A stretch of 64,000 nt of DNA from Candidatus Gastranaerophilales bacterium. Its GTDB lineage: Bacteria; Cyanobacteriota; Vampirovibrionia; Gastranaerophilales; Gastranaerophilaceae. The notes beneath the pieces were generated by a model. That model had not been told where the DNA came from, did no database searches, and saw only the letters and a list, made by a program, of their open reading frames with translations. The stretch covers positions 1 to 64,000 of the forward strand of contig CALUUK010000004.1 of the NCBI GenBank assembly GCA_944323955.1. The letters are read 5' to 3'. The stretch's first letter is position 1; every line of letters starts with the position of its first letter. Below are positions 35,500 to 43,430 of the stretch, in pieces. Position numbers and translations under genes: made by a program.

Positions 35500-36681
35500 T
35501 TATTTTTCACCCATAATTTTTTTGATTTTTGCTGCGCATTCATCACAATATGTACATTCAACACCGCATTGTGAAGCACATTTGTCACCATTTTTTATGA
35601 ATCGTTTTATATCCGGTAAATATGGCATTACATCTTTTAATTTGACATCATCACTATATCTTGAAGCCATTAAAAATATCTGATTCAAGAAGAATTGGAA
35701 AGACATATTTGATTTATTGACATCATATTCAACACAGTCCAAATAATTTCTCAGAAAATATGTATATGTAATATTAGCTCTTAGCGGCCATGCTGTCATT
35801 TTGAATGAACGAATACCGGCATCTTGATAATATGCAAGAGTCCATGGATATATTTTATTCGGTTTACATATATCAACAATATTATCTCTTACTTTACTGC
35901 AATCAAAAAATTTAAAGTCTGATGAGTCATGAGAAACTCTGGCAGGACAACCCATAATGCAGGGTTCTTGAGTTATTACTTCAAGTTTTTTGTCTGGAAA
36001 GAGTTTATGCATATTTCGCATAAACGGGAAATTGCGATTTTCATCAATAGCTAAGTCAAACCCTTTTATGTTCGGATAATTCTTTACCAGATTAATATAT
36101 TGTAATGTATTATGAAACTCAAATGCCGTTGATGCATATAAATCAAATTTATGTTTATATTCGTTTATAAGAGTGGCAACTTGTGTATTTCCAACTTTTA
36201 TATTTTTGCATCCATAATCATGAAGGAAATCAAGCAGTTCATAGAACTTTTTTGCTCTAAATCTAAAATCGCGGCCTGAAAATGCTTTTGGCGAATTTAG
36301 CAAATAGATAAATTCAAATCCTTTTTTCTGTGCATATTTAACATATTTTCCAAAATCGGCATATGATTTTATGTCGTTATTTACACCTCTCTGACAGGCA
36401 AAAAATCCGTTGAACTCGCCTGCAAACGGGAGAGGCATGTTGTTATAGACTGTTGTAATTTTTGATTTCTTGTATAGGTTATTCATTGCCTCCATTTCAT
36501 CAATTAGGTCATAGTTAAATGGCAGCGGAGTTGAAATTTCAAATTTTTTCTTTTGCACCGGCATTTCCGTGTCATAATCATGATTATTTCCTTCCGGAAT
36601 ATTTTTTGAACAACCCGTAAGTCCGACAGCAGCTGCTCCTGCAACTAGTAACCCTGATTTTAATAATTCTCGTCTATCCAT
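35500..36681 (-). CDS. Tat-exported lipoprotein with U32-like domain and cysteine clusters
   Basis: The N terminus MDRRELLKSGLLVAGAAAVG plus LTGC (C24) is a twin-arginine signal ending in a lipobox. The body (about 80-320) resembles the TIM-barrel of U32/UbiU-UbiV proteins. C241, C245, C261 and C272 (from EPCIMGCPARVSH onward) sit where those proteins hold Fe-S ligands. C368, C372, C376, C379 and C382 form a second cluster. Tat export suits a cofactor loaded in the cytoplasm. The reaction is unknown. A strong promoter lies at 36727-36755. Confidence 0.65.
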   Translation of the reverse strand: MDRRELLKSGLLVAGAAAVGLTGCSKNIPEGNNHDYDTEMPVQKKKFEISTPLPFNYDLIDEMEAMNNLYKKSKITTVYNNMPLPFAGEFNGFFACQRGVNNDIKSYADFGKYVKYAQKKGFEFIYLLNSPKAFSGRDFRFRAKKFYELLDFLHDYGCKNIKVGNTQVATLINEYKHKFDLYASTAFEFHNTLQYINLVKNYPNIKGFDLAIDENRNFPFMRNMHKLFPDKKLEVITQEPCIMGCPARVSHDSSDFKFFDCSKVRDNIVDICKPNKIYPWTLAYYQDAGIRSFKMTAWPLRANITYTYFLRNYLDCVEYDVNKSNMSFQFFLNQIFLMASRYSDDVKLKDVMPYLPDIKRFIKNGDKCASQCGVECTYCDECAAKIKKIMGEK

Positions 36682-36726
36682 ATAAATATATTTCCCCGAT
36701 TTTGAAAAGATTTCTCTGTCAGAATA

Positions 36727-36755
36727 ATTCTATCATAGCATTTAATCCTTGTCAA
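36727..36755 (-). promoter_or_regulatory. consensus sigma70 promoter of the Tat lipoprotein gene
   Basis: On the minus strand a perfect -35 TTGACA (36750-36755) is 17 bp from TG-A-TAGAAT (-10 hexamer 36727-36732). Transcription should start near 36720, giving a leader of about 39 bases. This is the best-matching promoter found in the window. Confidence 0.85.
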
Positions 36756-36806
36756 AATAGGGATTTAGGTATATTTACGGTGTCTACGGTTGATTTTTAT
36801 TTAAAT

Positions 36807-36829
36807 AAAAAAAAGGGACAATTTGTCCC
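36807..36829 (-). terminator. terminator-like hairpin
   Basis: GGGACA (36815-36820) pairs with TGTCCC (36824-36829) around 3 bases. On the minus strand the stem is followed by eight T. It could end the fumarase transcript about 320 bases past its stop, or an unannotated RNA from 36830-37144. Confidence 0.6.
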
Positions 36830-37144
36830 AAACAATTCGGAATGTAAAAGAAAATCAATTTACTATCCATCGTGTTATTAGTAAGTGTGTAAGTAAGGTA
36901 TGTATGTATGAGTATTTAAAATAATTTTTTTTAATTTGGTAATAAAAATTTGTACGCGTACTTTTGTTACCGTTCTCCGACAAAATTCTGCAGTCGTTAA
37001 TTTGATTTTTTCTCTTAATATCTTGTGTTTTTGATGTTTGTGATTTATCTCTCACACTTATATAAAGTATTTTTGATATAAAAAATTGCTAAATCGTAAA
37101 TAAAAAGTATATATTTTGCTTAATATTTTGTAATAAACCGGCAG

Positions 37145-38530
37145 TTATGCAATTTCAACTTTGAGAGGAAATTGTTTGATATATATCTTATAAAGAGCTT
37201 CTGCGCCAAGTTCATTAAATGCAATAATTTCACTTTTTAGCACTTTATTTGCAAGTAGTGCTGCAATTCCTCCGGGGATTGTAAAGTATTTTGAGCCGGT
37301 TTTTTTTATTATTTTTTTGATTTCTTCACTTCTGGAACCTTTGCCTATTGTTGCAATAAGTCCTTTCTCATAAAGCAAAGCAGCATATTTATCCATTCTT
37401 GATGCCGTAGTCGGACCAATAGAGCCTGTTATTGTATCGGGTTTAGGCGGGCAGGGGCCTGCATAAAATATTATTTTATCTTTAATATCAAACGGAAGCG
37501 GTTCATTGTTTTTGATTAAATTTACAAGTTTTTTATGTGCCATATCTCTGGCTACATATATCTGTCCAGTCAAAAGAATATTTTCTCCCTTTTTTAAAGT
37601 TTTAATGGTTTCAATATCGGTTGCTAATATTTCTTTTCCTGCGGATTTTGTTTCTTCAATTTCAGTAAAGTCAGGTTTTTTGTGATGATAAAAAATTTTA
37701 TTCTCACGAATTGTACAGCTTGAAAATCTGTCAGAGTGACAATTTATGGTTATGGCTGCGGGCATGCAGGCAATGTGAGTTGCGGCAGACAGAAGTTTAA
37801 TATCTAAGATATAACAATCTTTGTATTTATCAGGAGCTTTTTCATTTACATAACTTTTAATTTTCCCGGCAAGAGTGAGTTCTTGTTTTGTGAACTTGTC
37901 CGTAACCAGAGCTTTTTTTGATAAAATCATTGCTCCGTCCGAACTAAGTCCTATACCGAGTCCTATAAACATGGGAGGACAGGCATTTTCTCCGGCGGAG
38001 ATGATTAAGTCTCCGATTTTTGCAATTAATTCTTCTTCTCCTGTTGTCGGCAAAAACATTTCAAGTTTTGATTTGTTTTCGGAACCGGCTCCTTTTATAA
38101 GCACTTTTATGTTAATTTCATCTCCTTTTACAATGTTTGTATATATTATTGCAGGAGTGTTCGTTGTTGTATTTTCTCTGTCAAAGACGGCATTTTTAAC
38201 GACTGATTTTCTGAAATAGTTTTCCCTGTAACAGTTTTCAACAGCATGATTAATTGTTTCTTCCAATAAATCTCCGGAAAGATTTACATTTTGTCCTATT
38301 TCAAGAAAAACAATTACCTGTCCCGTATCCTGACATAGGGGCATTTTTTCTTCATATGCAATTTCAGCATTTTTGAGAATTGTACGCAGAAGATTTTTTG
38401 TTTCACTGTTTTTTGCATTTTTTAGTGCAGATAATATTTTTGAATATACATCGGCATTTAAACAAGTATTTGCATCAAAACACAGTTTATATACAGCTTC
38501 TTTTATCAAGTTTGTTGAAATTTCACTCAT
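37145..38530 (-). CDS. fumarate hydratase class I, fused alpha/beta
   Basis: This oxygen-sensitive 4Fe-4S hydratase interconverts fumarate and malate. The fused 461-residue chain has the alpha part (1-280) with C66 (PLCQDTG), C184 (NACPPMFIG) and C255 (HIACMPA) as candidate cluster ligands. The beta part (about 290-461) has GPCPPKPDTITGSIGPTTASRMD. It is shorter than E. coli FumA and matches the fused TtdA/TtdB-like type, so tartrate dehydratase remains possible. It divergently faces rsmE. Confidence 0.92.
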   Translation of the reverse strand: MSEISTNLIKEAVYKLCFDANTCLNADVYSKILSALKNAKNSETKNLLRTILKNAEIAYEEKMPLCQDTGQVIVFLEIGQNVNLSGDLLEETINHAVENCYRENYFRKSVVKNAVFDRENTTTNTPAIIYTNIVKGDEINIKVLIKGAGSENKSKLEMFLPTTGEEELIAKIGDLIISAGENACPPMFIGLGIGLSSDGAMILSKKALVTDKFTKQELTLAGKIKSYVNEKAPDKYKDCYILDIKLLSAATHIACMPAAITINCHSDRFSSCTIRENKIFYHHKKPDFTEIEETKSAGKEILATDIETIKTLKKGENILLTGQIYVARDMAHKKLVNLIKNNEPLPFDIKDKIIFYAGPCPPKPDTITGSIGPTTASRMDKYAALLYEKGLIATIGKGSRSEEIKKIIKKTGSKYFTIPGGIAALLANKVLKSEIIAFNELGAEALYKIYIKQFPLKVEIA

Positions 38531-38599
38531 AAAATAATGATATAATTTCGTAAGATGCTTGTAAAGAAAATCCGTAAAATATTATAGTTCTGTTTTGTG

Positions 38600-38605
38600 T
38601 ATAAT
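38600..38605 (+). promoter_or_regulatory. -10 box of rsmE-cca
   Basis: A perfect TATAAT lies 17 bases before the rsmE ATG, with an AGGGAAGG ribosome-binding site between them. No clear -35 box is seen. Confidence 0.5.
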
Positions 38606-38622
38606 AGTCAGGGAAGGTAAAT

Positions 38623-39354
38623 ATGCCGCATTTTCTTATTAATACAAAAAATATCAGGGATAATATAATTACCGTTGAGGATAAGAATTTATACAGACAC
38701 ATTATAAAAGTAATGCGTTCAAAAGCGGGACAGAGAATAATGTTTCTCGATGAAAATGAGATGCAATATGAAACTGTTTTAACTGAAATTAATGCTTCTT
38801 CTTTTTCGGCGGAGATAAAAGCATCATATCGTTCAAAGAGAAAATTACCATTGAATTTGTATATAGCGCAGAGTGTATTAAATTCCGATGCACAAATAAG
38901 CAGCATACAAAAAGCAACGGAACTGGGTGTTAAGGGAATTATTCCTTTGTATACCGATAATTGCAGTGTTAAAGAATCTGTTATTGCCGCAAAAATTGAT
39001 AAATGGCAAAAAATTGCGTCAGAATCCGTTAAACAGTGCGAAAGAGCGGATATCCCCGCGGTATGTGAACTGTCATATTTGAAAGATGTTATAAATCAAT
39101 ATGACAGAGTTATTGTTTTTGCGGAGAAATATACGGATAAAAACTTTTTTGAATATATAAAAGAAAACCCGATATCAAAAGAGCAGAGTATTTTGATTAT
39201 AATAGGCCCCGAAGGCGGTTTTTCAGAAACCGAATTTAGTTTCTTTAAAGAAAAAAATATTCCTTTAATAACATTGGGAAATCTTATATACAGGGCGGAT
39301 ACAGCACTGACGGCGGCCCTTACGACGGTAATCAACGGAGTTTTGTATGGATAA
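38623..39354 (+). CDS. rsmE: 16S rRNA m3U1498 methyltransferase
   Basis: RsmE is a SPOUT-class enzyme that N3-methylates U1498 of 16S rRNA. An N-terminal PUA-like domain (1-75) is followed by KATELGVKGIIPLYTDNCSVK, SVKQCERADIP, IIGPEGGFSETE (knot SAM site) and LGNLIYRADTALTAAL. The last motif is a variant of LGxRILRxETA. It has 243 residues. Its stop overlaps the cca gene by 8 bases. Confidence 0.93.
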   Translation: MPHFLINTKNIRDNIITVEDKNLYRHIIKVMRSKAGQRIMFLDENEMQYETVLTEINASSFSAEIKASYRSKRKLPLNLYIAQSVLNSDAQISSIQKATELGVKGIIPLYTDNCSVKESVIAAKIDKWQKIASESVKQCERADIPAVCELSYLKDVINQYDRVIVFAEKYTDKNFFEYIKENPISKEQSILIIIGPEGGFSETEFSFFKEKNIPLITLGNLIYRADTALTAALTTVINGVLYG

Positions 39355-40768
39355 GTTAATACAAAAGATACAAAATGACAGTGTGATAAAATTAATTGCG
39401 CCATATTTAAAAAATCGAAAGGCATATATTGTCGGCGGATTTGTGCGTGATACCTTGATGGATAAATCAAGCTCCGATAGGGATTTGATTGTGTTTGAAG
39501 ATGAATTGGAGCTTTTTGCAAAAGATTTGGCTGATAAAATTGATGCTTATTTTATTGAACTTGATGCCGTGAACAATATATATCGTCTTGTTTTGGAAGA
39601 TAAAATCAATTATATCGATATAACCAAACCGTTTGAAAATGATTTGGAAAAAGATATAAAAAGGCGCGATTTAACAATCAATGCCATTGCCTATGATATT
39701 AACAAGCAGAAGTTTGTTGATTTGACAGGCGGTATACAGGATATTAAAGACAGGGTAATTCGCGGGATTTCAGATAAGAATTTTGAAGATGATCCTCTGC
39801 GTCTTGTCAGAATTTTCAGATTTTATGCTCAAACCGGATTTGAAATTGTGCCGGAACTTGGTGAAATTGTCAGAAAAATGGCATACAGAATTCATGAACC
39901 GGCGAAAGAGAGAATCAGAGTTGAGCTTTTAAAATTGTTTGAAGGTGATTTTACCCATGAAGCCCTTATAAAAATGGATGAGGGCGGGTTAATAGAAGAA
40001 ATATTTCCTATTTATAAAGAGGTAAAAAAAATTCCTTCAAATACTCATCATCACCTTGATTTATTTCATCATCTTGTCGAAACGGTTAATCAGATACAAA
40101 TTAAGTATAATGAAGCTGATGATGAAACGAAAAAATATTTGAATTCTTATAGATTTGGCAGTACGAAGCAAATTGCCTTTTTAAAGCTGGCAGGATTTTT
40201 GCATGATATAGGTAAGCCTTGCTGCTGGACTATTGAAGAAGATACGGGCCGGCACAGATTTATTAAGCATGATGAAATCGGTTCAAAACTTGTTCTCCCC
40301 ATACTTAAAAGCCTGAAATTTTCAAATAAGCAGATTGAATATATAAAAAATCTTATCAAATATCATATTTATCCTTCAAGTATGGTGTGTGCCGCAGATG
40401 TAAACGAAAAGGCATATATGCGTTTTTACCGTAAGATGGGAGAAAATGTTACCGATATAATTATCCTTGCCATGGCTGACAGACTATCGGCACAGGGAGT
40501 ACAGGTAACAAAAGAAATGACTGAAAACAATATAAATATGTTGACAAAGTTATTAAAAGATTATCAGGAAATAAAAAAAGACATAAAGCCGCTGCCTAAG
40601 CTCCTTGACGGAAGAGACATTATGGAAATATTGCAAATTAAACAAGGACCAAAAATCGGGGAAGTCATTTCTGCGTTAAAAGAGGCACAAATGTCAGGCG
40701 GCGTTAATACAAAAGAAGAAGCCATTGATTTTGTTAAAAATATAAAAAGTCAAATTATTAATTCTTAA
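39347..40768 (+). CDS. cca: CCA-adding tRNA nucleotidyltransferase (class II)
   Basis: It adds or repairs the 3' CCA of tRNAs, needed here because tRNA-Ser lacks an encoded CCA. YIVGGFVRDTLMD (28-40), the catalytic pair D44 and D46 (SDRDLIVF), KRRDLTINAIA, and DPLRLVRIFRF are class II motifs. A C-terminal HD domain follows (HDIGK at about 286). It has 473 residues. A close relative that adds only A or C C cannot be excluded. It overlaps rsmE. Confidence 0.92.
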   Translation: MDKLIQKIQNDSVIKLIAPYLKNRKAYIVGGFVRDTLMDKSSSDRDLIVFEDELELFAKDLADKIDAYFIELDAVNNIYRLVLEDKINYIDITKPFENDLEKDIKRRDLTINAIAYDINKQKFVDLTGGIQDIKDRVIRGISDKNFEDDPLRLVRIFRFYAQTGFEIVPELGEIVRKMAYRIHEPAKERIRVELLKLFEGDFTHEALIKMDEGGLIEEIFPIYKEVKKIPSNTHHHLDLFHHLVETVNQIQIKYNEADDETKKYLNSYRFGSTKQIAFLKLAGFLHDIGKPCCWTIEEDTGRHRFIKHDEIGSKLVLPILKSLKFSNKQIEYIKNLIKYHIYPSSMVCAADVNEKAYMRFYRKMGENVTDIIILAMADRLSAQGVQVTKEMTENNINMLTKLLKDYQEIKKDIKPLPKLLDGRDIMEILQIKQGPKIGEVISALKEAQMSGGVNTKEEAIDFVKNIKSQIINS

Positions 40769-40785
40769 CACCCGGTTTGGCTTTT

Positions 40786-40814
40786 TTGCAAAAAAGAAAA
40801 TTTTTATTTATAAT
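40786..40814 (+). promoter_or_regulatory. promoter of ssb
   Basis: TTGCAA (40786-40791) and TATAAT (40809-40814) are 17 bp apart. Transcription should start near 40821, which excludes the longer in-frame ssb start at 40777 and supports the ATG at 40843. Confidence 0.7.
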
Positions 40815-40842
40815 TCACATGTACAATAAAAAAGGTATAAAT

Positions 40843-41166
40843 ATGAATTCAGTAGTAATAGTAGGAAGAGCGGGGCAAGATCCCGAAGTTAAATATTTTG
40901 AATCCGGTAAAGTAAAGACAACATTTTCTGTTGCCGTTTCAAGATGGGACTATAAAACAAAAGCTGAAACTACGGATTGGTTTAATATAGAGTTGTGGGA
41001 TAAATCTGCCGAAATTGCAGGTGAATATGTAAAAAAGGGTCGTCAGGTGTGTATTGACGGACGCCTTGTTTCAAATAAATGGACGGGGCAAGACGGCGAA
41101 CAAAGAGAACGCTTTATTATAAGAGCAAATTCCATGAGAATGCTCGGAAGTAAAAACGATAACTAG
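40843..41166 (+). CDS. ssb: single-stranded DNA-binding protein (short form)
   Basis: It has 107 residues from the ATG at 40843 (AAAGG upstream, downstream of the promoter). It has the OB-fold of SSB: MNSVVIVGRAGQDPEVKYFESGK, FSVAVSRWDYK, DWFNIELWDKSAEIAGEYVKKGRQVCIDGRL. The chain stops right after the fold (SMRMLGSKNDN) and lacks the acidic DDDIPF-type tail that recruits repair and replication proteins. It may be one of several SSBs in the genome. Confidence 0.93.
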   Translation: MNSVVIVGRAGQDPEVKYFESGKVKTTFSVAVSRWDYKTKAETTDWFNIELWDKSAEIAGEYVKKGRQVCIDGRLVSNKWTGQDGEQRERFIIRANSMRMLGSKNDN

Positions 41167-41174
41167 GTCTTTTT

Positions 41175-42482
41175 ATGAACACATCCAATTATATAGCTGT
41201 TATTGCTGATGATTTAACCGGAGCAAATGATACGTCTTTGCAGTTTTTTATTCAGGGCTGTAAAACGCAGGTTTCCTCGGGTGAAGATATTTCTATTGAT
41301 GAAAATTTGGAAACGGAAGTTTTTGCAATGTCAACGGAATCAAGAAATATTGCTCCCGAACTTGCCGCACAAAAGGTTAAAAATGCTGCTTTAAATGTTA
41401 TAAAAGAGTATAATTTTGAATACGTCTATAAAAAAATAGATTCTGTTTTAAGAGGTAATATAGGGATTGAAATAATAACTCTGCTGGAGTCATTGGAGTA
41501 TGATGCGGCAATTATATATCCTGCTTTCCCGAGTGAAGGAAGAACCACAATAGGAGGATATCATCTTGTGAAAGGTATTCCTCTTCAAAGAACAGAGGTT
41601 TCACGTGATCCGGCTTTTCCGATAACGGAATCAAACATAATAAATCTATTAAAAAACCAGCTTGAACCAAAACAGGCAGAATTGGTGGATTTAATAAGCC
41701 TTGATACCGTTATGAAGGGTGCAGGTCCTATATTGACAAGATTGCATGAACTTATAGCAAAAGGTAAAAAACTTATTGTTGCTGACGCGGTTTCAACAAC
41801 TGATTTGGAACAGATTTCTTTAGCTGTTGTAAAAAGCAGCTATAATATCCTTCCTTGCGGAAGCGCAGGGGCTGCTCAGGCATTAAGTAAACTCTGGCAC
41901 AGCGATGGTGAAGAAAAAGTCTTTGATAAATATCAAATTCCCGTGCTTCCTAAATTCGTTGTTTCAGGCAGTGCCACTGATTTAACGGCTTCCCAAATAA
42001 AAAGACTGCAGGATAATGACAGTATTGAAAATACTTATTTTATCTCAGTTAAACCCGAAAATATATTTTCTGATGACTATAAAGAATTGGCACAAAGAGT
42101 AATTAATAATCTGAAAAAAGATAATACAGTGATTGTTCATTCTTCAAATCTTATGGAAAACAGTGAAGAGATATCTTCTTTATTAATTGAAAATGAAATT
42201 ACACGTGAAAAATTTATATCGAAAATATGTGATTATCTTGCTGCCGTAACGCGGGTTGTAATGTTTCAAAGACAGGCGGTTCTTATAACCGTGGGCGGAG
42301 AAACATCATATAAATGCTGCTGTGCAATAGGAAGCCAAAACTTGCAGATTATTGATACCGTTGCACCTGCTATTCCTTTGGGCGTTGATCGTAAAGGTCA
42401 GCTCATCGTAACAAAATCAGGAAATTTAGGTACTCAGAATACTTTAATTGATATTATAAAATATTTTGAACAGGATAAATAA
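41175..42482 (+). CDS. four-carbon acid sugar kinase family protein (DUF1537)
   Basis: DUF1537 kinases phosphorylate acid sugars such as D-threonate, D-erythronate or 3-oxo-tetronate with ATP. The 435-residue protein shows VIADDLTGANDTSLQF, KKIDSVLRGNIGIEI, IIYPAFPSEGRTT in the N domain, and VSGSATDLTASQI and ITVGGETSYKCC in the C domain. Its TAATG overlap with the PdxA-family gene matches the kinase-dehydrogenase pairs used in threonate catabolism. The exact substrate is not decidable. Confidence 0.9.
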   Translation: MNTSNYIAVIADDLTGANDTSLQFFIQGCKTQVSSGEDISIDENLETEVFAMSTESRNIAPELAAQKVKNAALNVIKEYNFEYVYKKIDSVLRGNIGIEIITLLESLEYDAAIIYPAFPSEGRTTIGGYHLVKGIPLQRTEVSRDPAFPITESNIINLLKNQLEPKQAELVDLISLDTVMKGAGPILTRLHELIAKGKKLIVADAVSTTDLEQISLAVVKSSYNILPCGSAGAAQALSKLWHSDGEEKVFDKYQIPVLPKFVVSGSATDLTASQIKRLQDNDSIENTYFISVKPENIFSDDYKELAQRVINNLKKDNTVIVHSSNLMENSEEISSLLIENEITREKFISKICDYLAAVTRVVMFQRQAVLITVGGETSYKCCCAIGSQNLQIIDTVAPAIPLGVDRKGQLIVTKSGNLGTQNTLIDIIKYFEQDK

Positions 42483-43423
42483 TGAAAAAAATTGCTATAA
42501 CTCTCGGGGATGTTAACGGAATTTCCCCCGAAATAACAATAAAGGCTTTGAATTTTTTGGATTTACCGAAAGATAAGGTTGTTCTTATCGCTAACAGCGG
42601 AATATTAGATTTTTACAGGGGAAATTATGATTTAAGTCTTGAAAAAGATTATAATATTATTGAAATCCCGTTTGATAAAAATAATATAAAACCGGGAGAA
42701 GAAACTGAAGAATCGGGAGAGTTCGCATTTAAAGCACTGGTCAAGGCTTGTGAACTTGCTCAAAATAAAGAAATTGATGCTATTGTAACTGCACCCGTGT
42801 CTAAAAACGCATTAAAAATGGCGGGACATAATTATTCCGGACAAACGGAAATTCTGGAACAATATCTTGCCAATACAAATCAGCATGCAGAAATGTTATT
42901 CGTTTGTGAAAAATTTTGCTTATATTTATTTACAAGGCATATTGCCCTGTCAAGTGTTGCACAGTATATAACAAAAGAAAACCTGGTAAATAGAATAACG
43001 TATTTAAATGAAAGTTTAAATATACGGCTTAAAATACAAAATCCCCGTTTCGCGCTGTGTTCTTTAAATCCCCATGCCGGCGAAAAAGGAATGTTTGGTT
43101 ATGAAGAAATAAATGAGATAATTCCGGCTATTGAAGAGCTTCGCAATTCGGGAATTGATATAGAAGGGCCTTTTGCAGCAGACAGCCTGTTTACGGACTG
43201 TTATAACGGCAGTGCAAATTATAATTGTTATATAGCACTTTACCATGATCAGGGGTTGATTCCCATAAAATTGATGGAACGCTACAGTTGTGTAAATACA
43301 ACAGTAGGGCTTGATGTTCTCAGAACATCGCCTGCCCACGGAACGGCATTTGATATTGCAGGCACAAATTCCGCAAATGCAGAAAGTATGATTGCTGCAA
43401 TTCAGCTTGCAATTAAAGATTAA
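42482..43423 (+). CDS. PdxA-family 4-phospho acid dehydrogenase
   Basis: The 313-residue protein has ITLGDVNGISPEITIKA, TAPVSKNALKMAGHNYSGQTE, CSLNPHAGEKGMFGYEE and ALYHDQGLIPIK, with the three metal-binding His of PdxA. PdxA acts in pyridoxine synthesis, but PdxA2 relatives oxidise 4-phospho-D-threonate to DHAP and CO2. Coupling to a DUF1537 kinase favours the latter. The window gives no other pyridoxal genes. Confidence 0.88.
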   Translation: MKKIAITLGDVNGISPEITIKALNFLDLPKDKVVLIANSGILDFYRGNYDLSLEKDYNIIEIPFDKNNIKPGEETEESGEFAFKALVKACELAQNKEIDAIVTAPVSKNALKMAGHNYSGQTEILEQYLANTNQHAEMLFVCEKFCLYLFTRHIALSSVAQYITKENLVNRITYLNESLNIRLKIQNPRFALCSLNPHAGEKGMFGYEEINEIIPAIEELRNSGIDIEGPFAADSLFTDCYNGSANYNCYIALYHDQGLIPIKLMERYSCVNTTVGLDVLRTSPAHGTAFDIAGTNSANAESMIAAIQLAIKD

Positions 43424-43430
43424 TTGAATT

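Larger units (their letters stand above)
36682..37144. other. 463-base intergenic stretch with palindromes
   Basis: No convincing gene lies here. It holds the Tat-lipoprotein promoter, a terminator-like hairpin (36815-36829), short repeats (GTAAG and a triple TATG, about 36881-36911), and the 10-base palindrome GTACGCGTAC (36952-36961). The palindrome is nested in an imperfect inverted repeat whose outer arms are GGTAA and TTACC. It could be a regulatory site or an unrecognised small RNA. Confidence 0.5.

Noticed and set aside
36881-36911. Short GTAAG and TATG repeats considered as a CRISPR or microsatellite locus
   Set aside because: The units are only 4-5 bases with three or fewer copies and no spacers; no cas genes are present.
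40777-40842. Upstream in-frame start for ssb
   Set aside because: It precedes a good -35/-10 pair (17-bp spacer) and the SSB fold begins exactly at the ATG at 40843.
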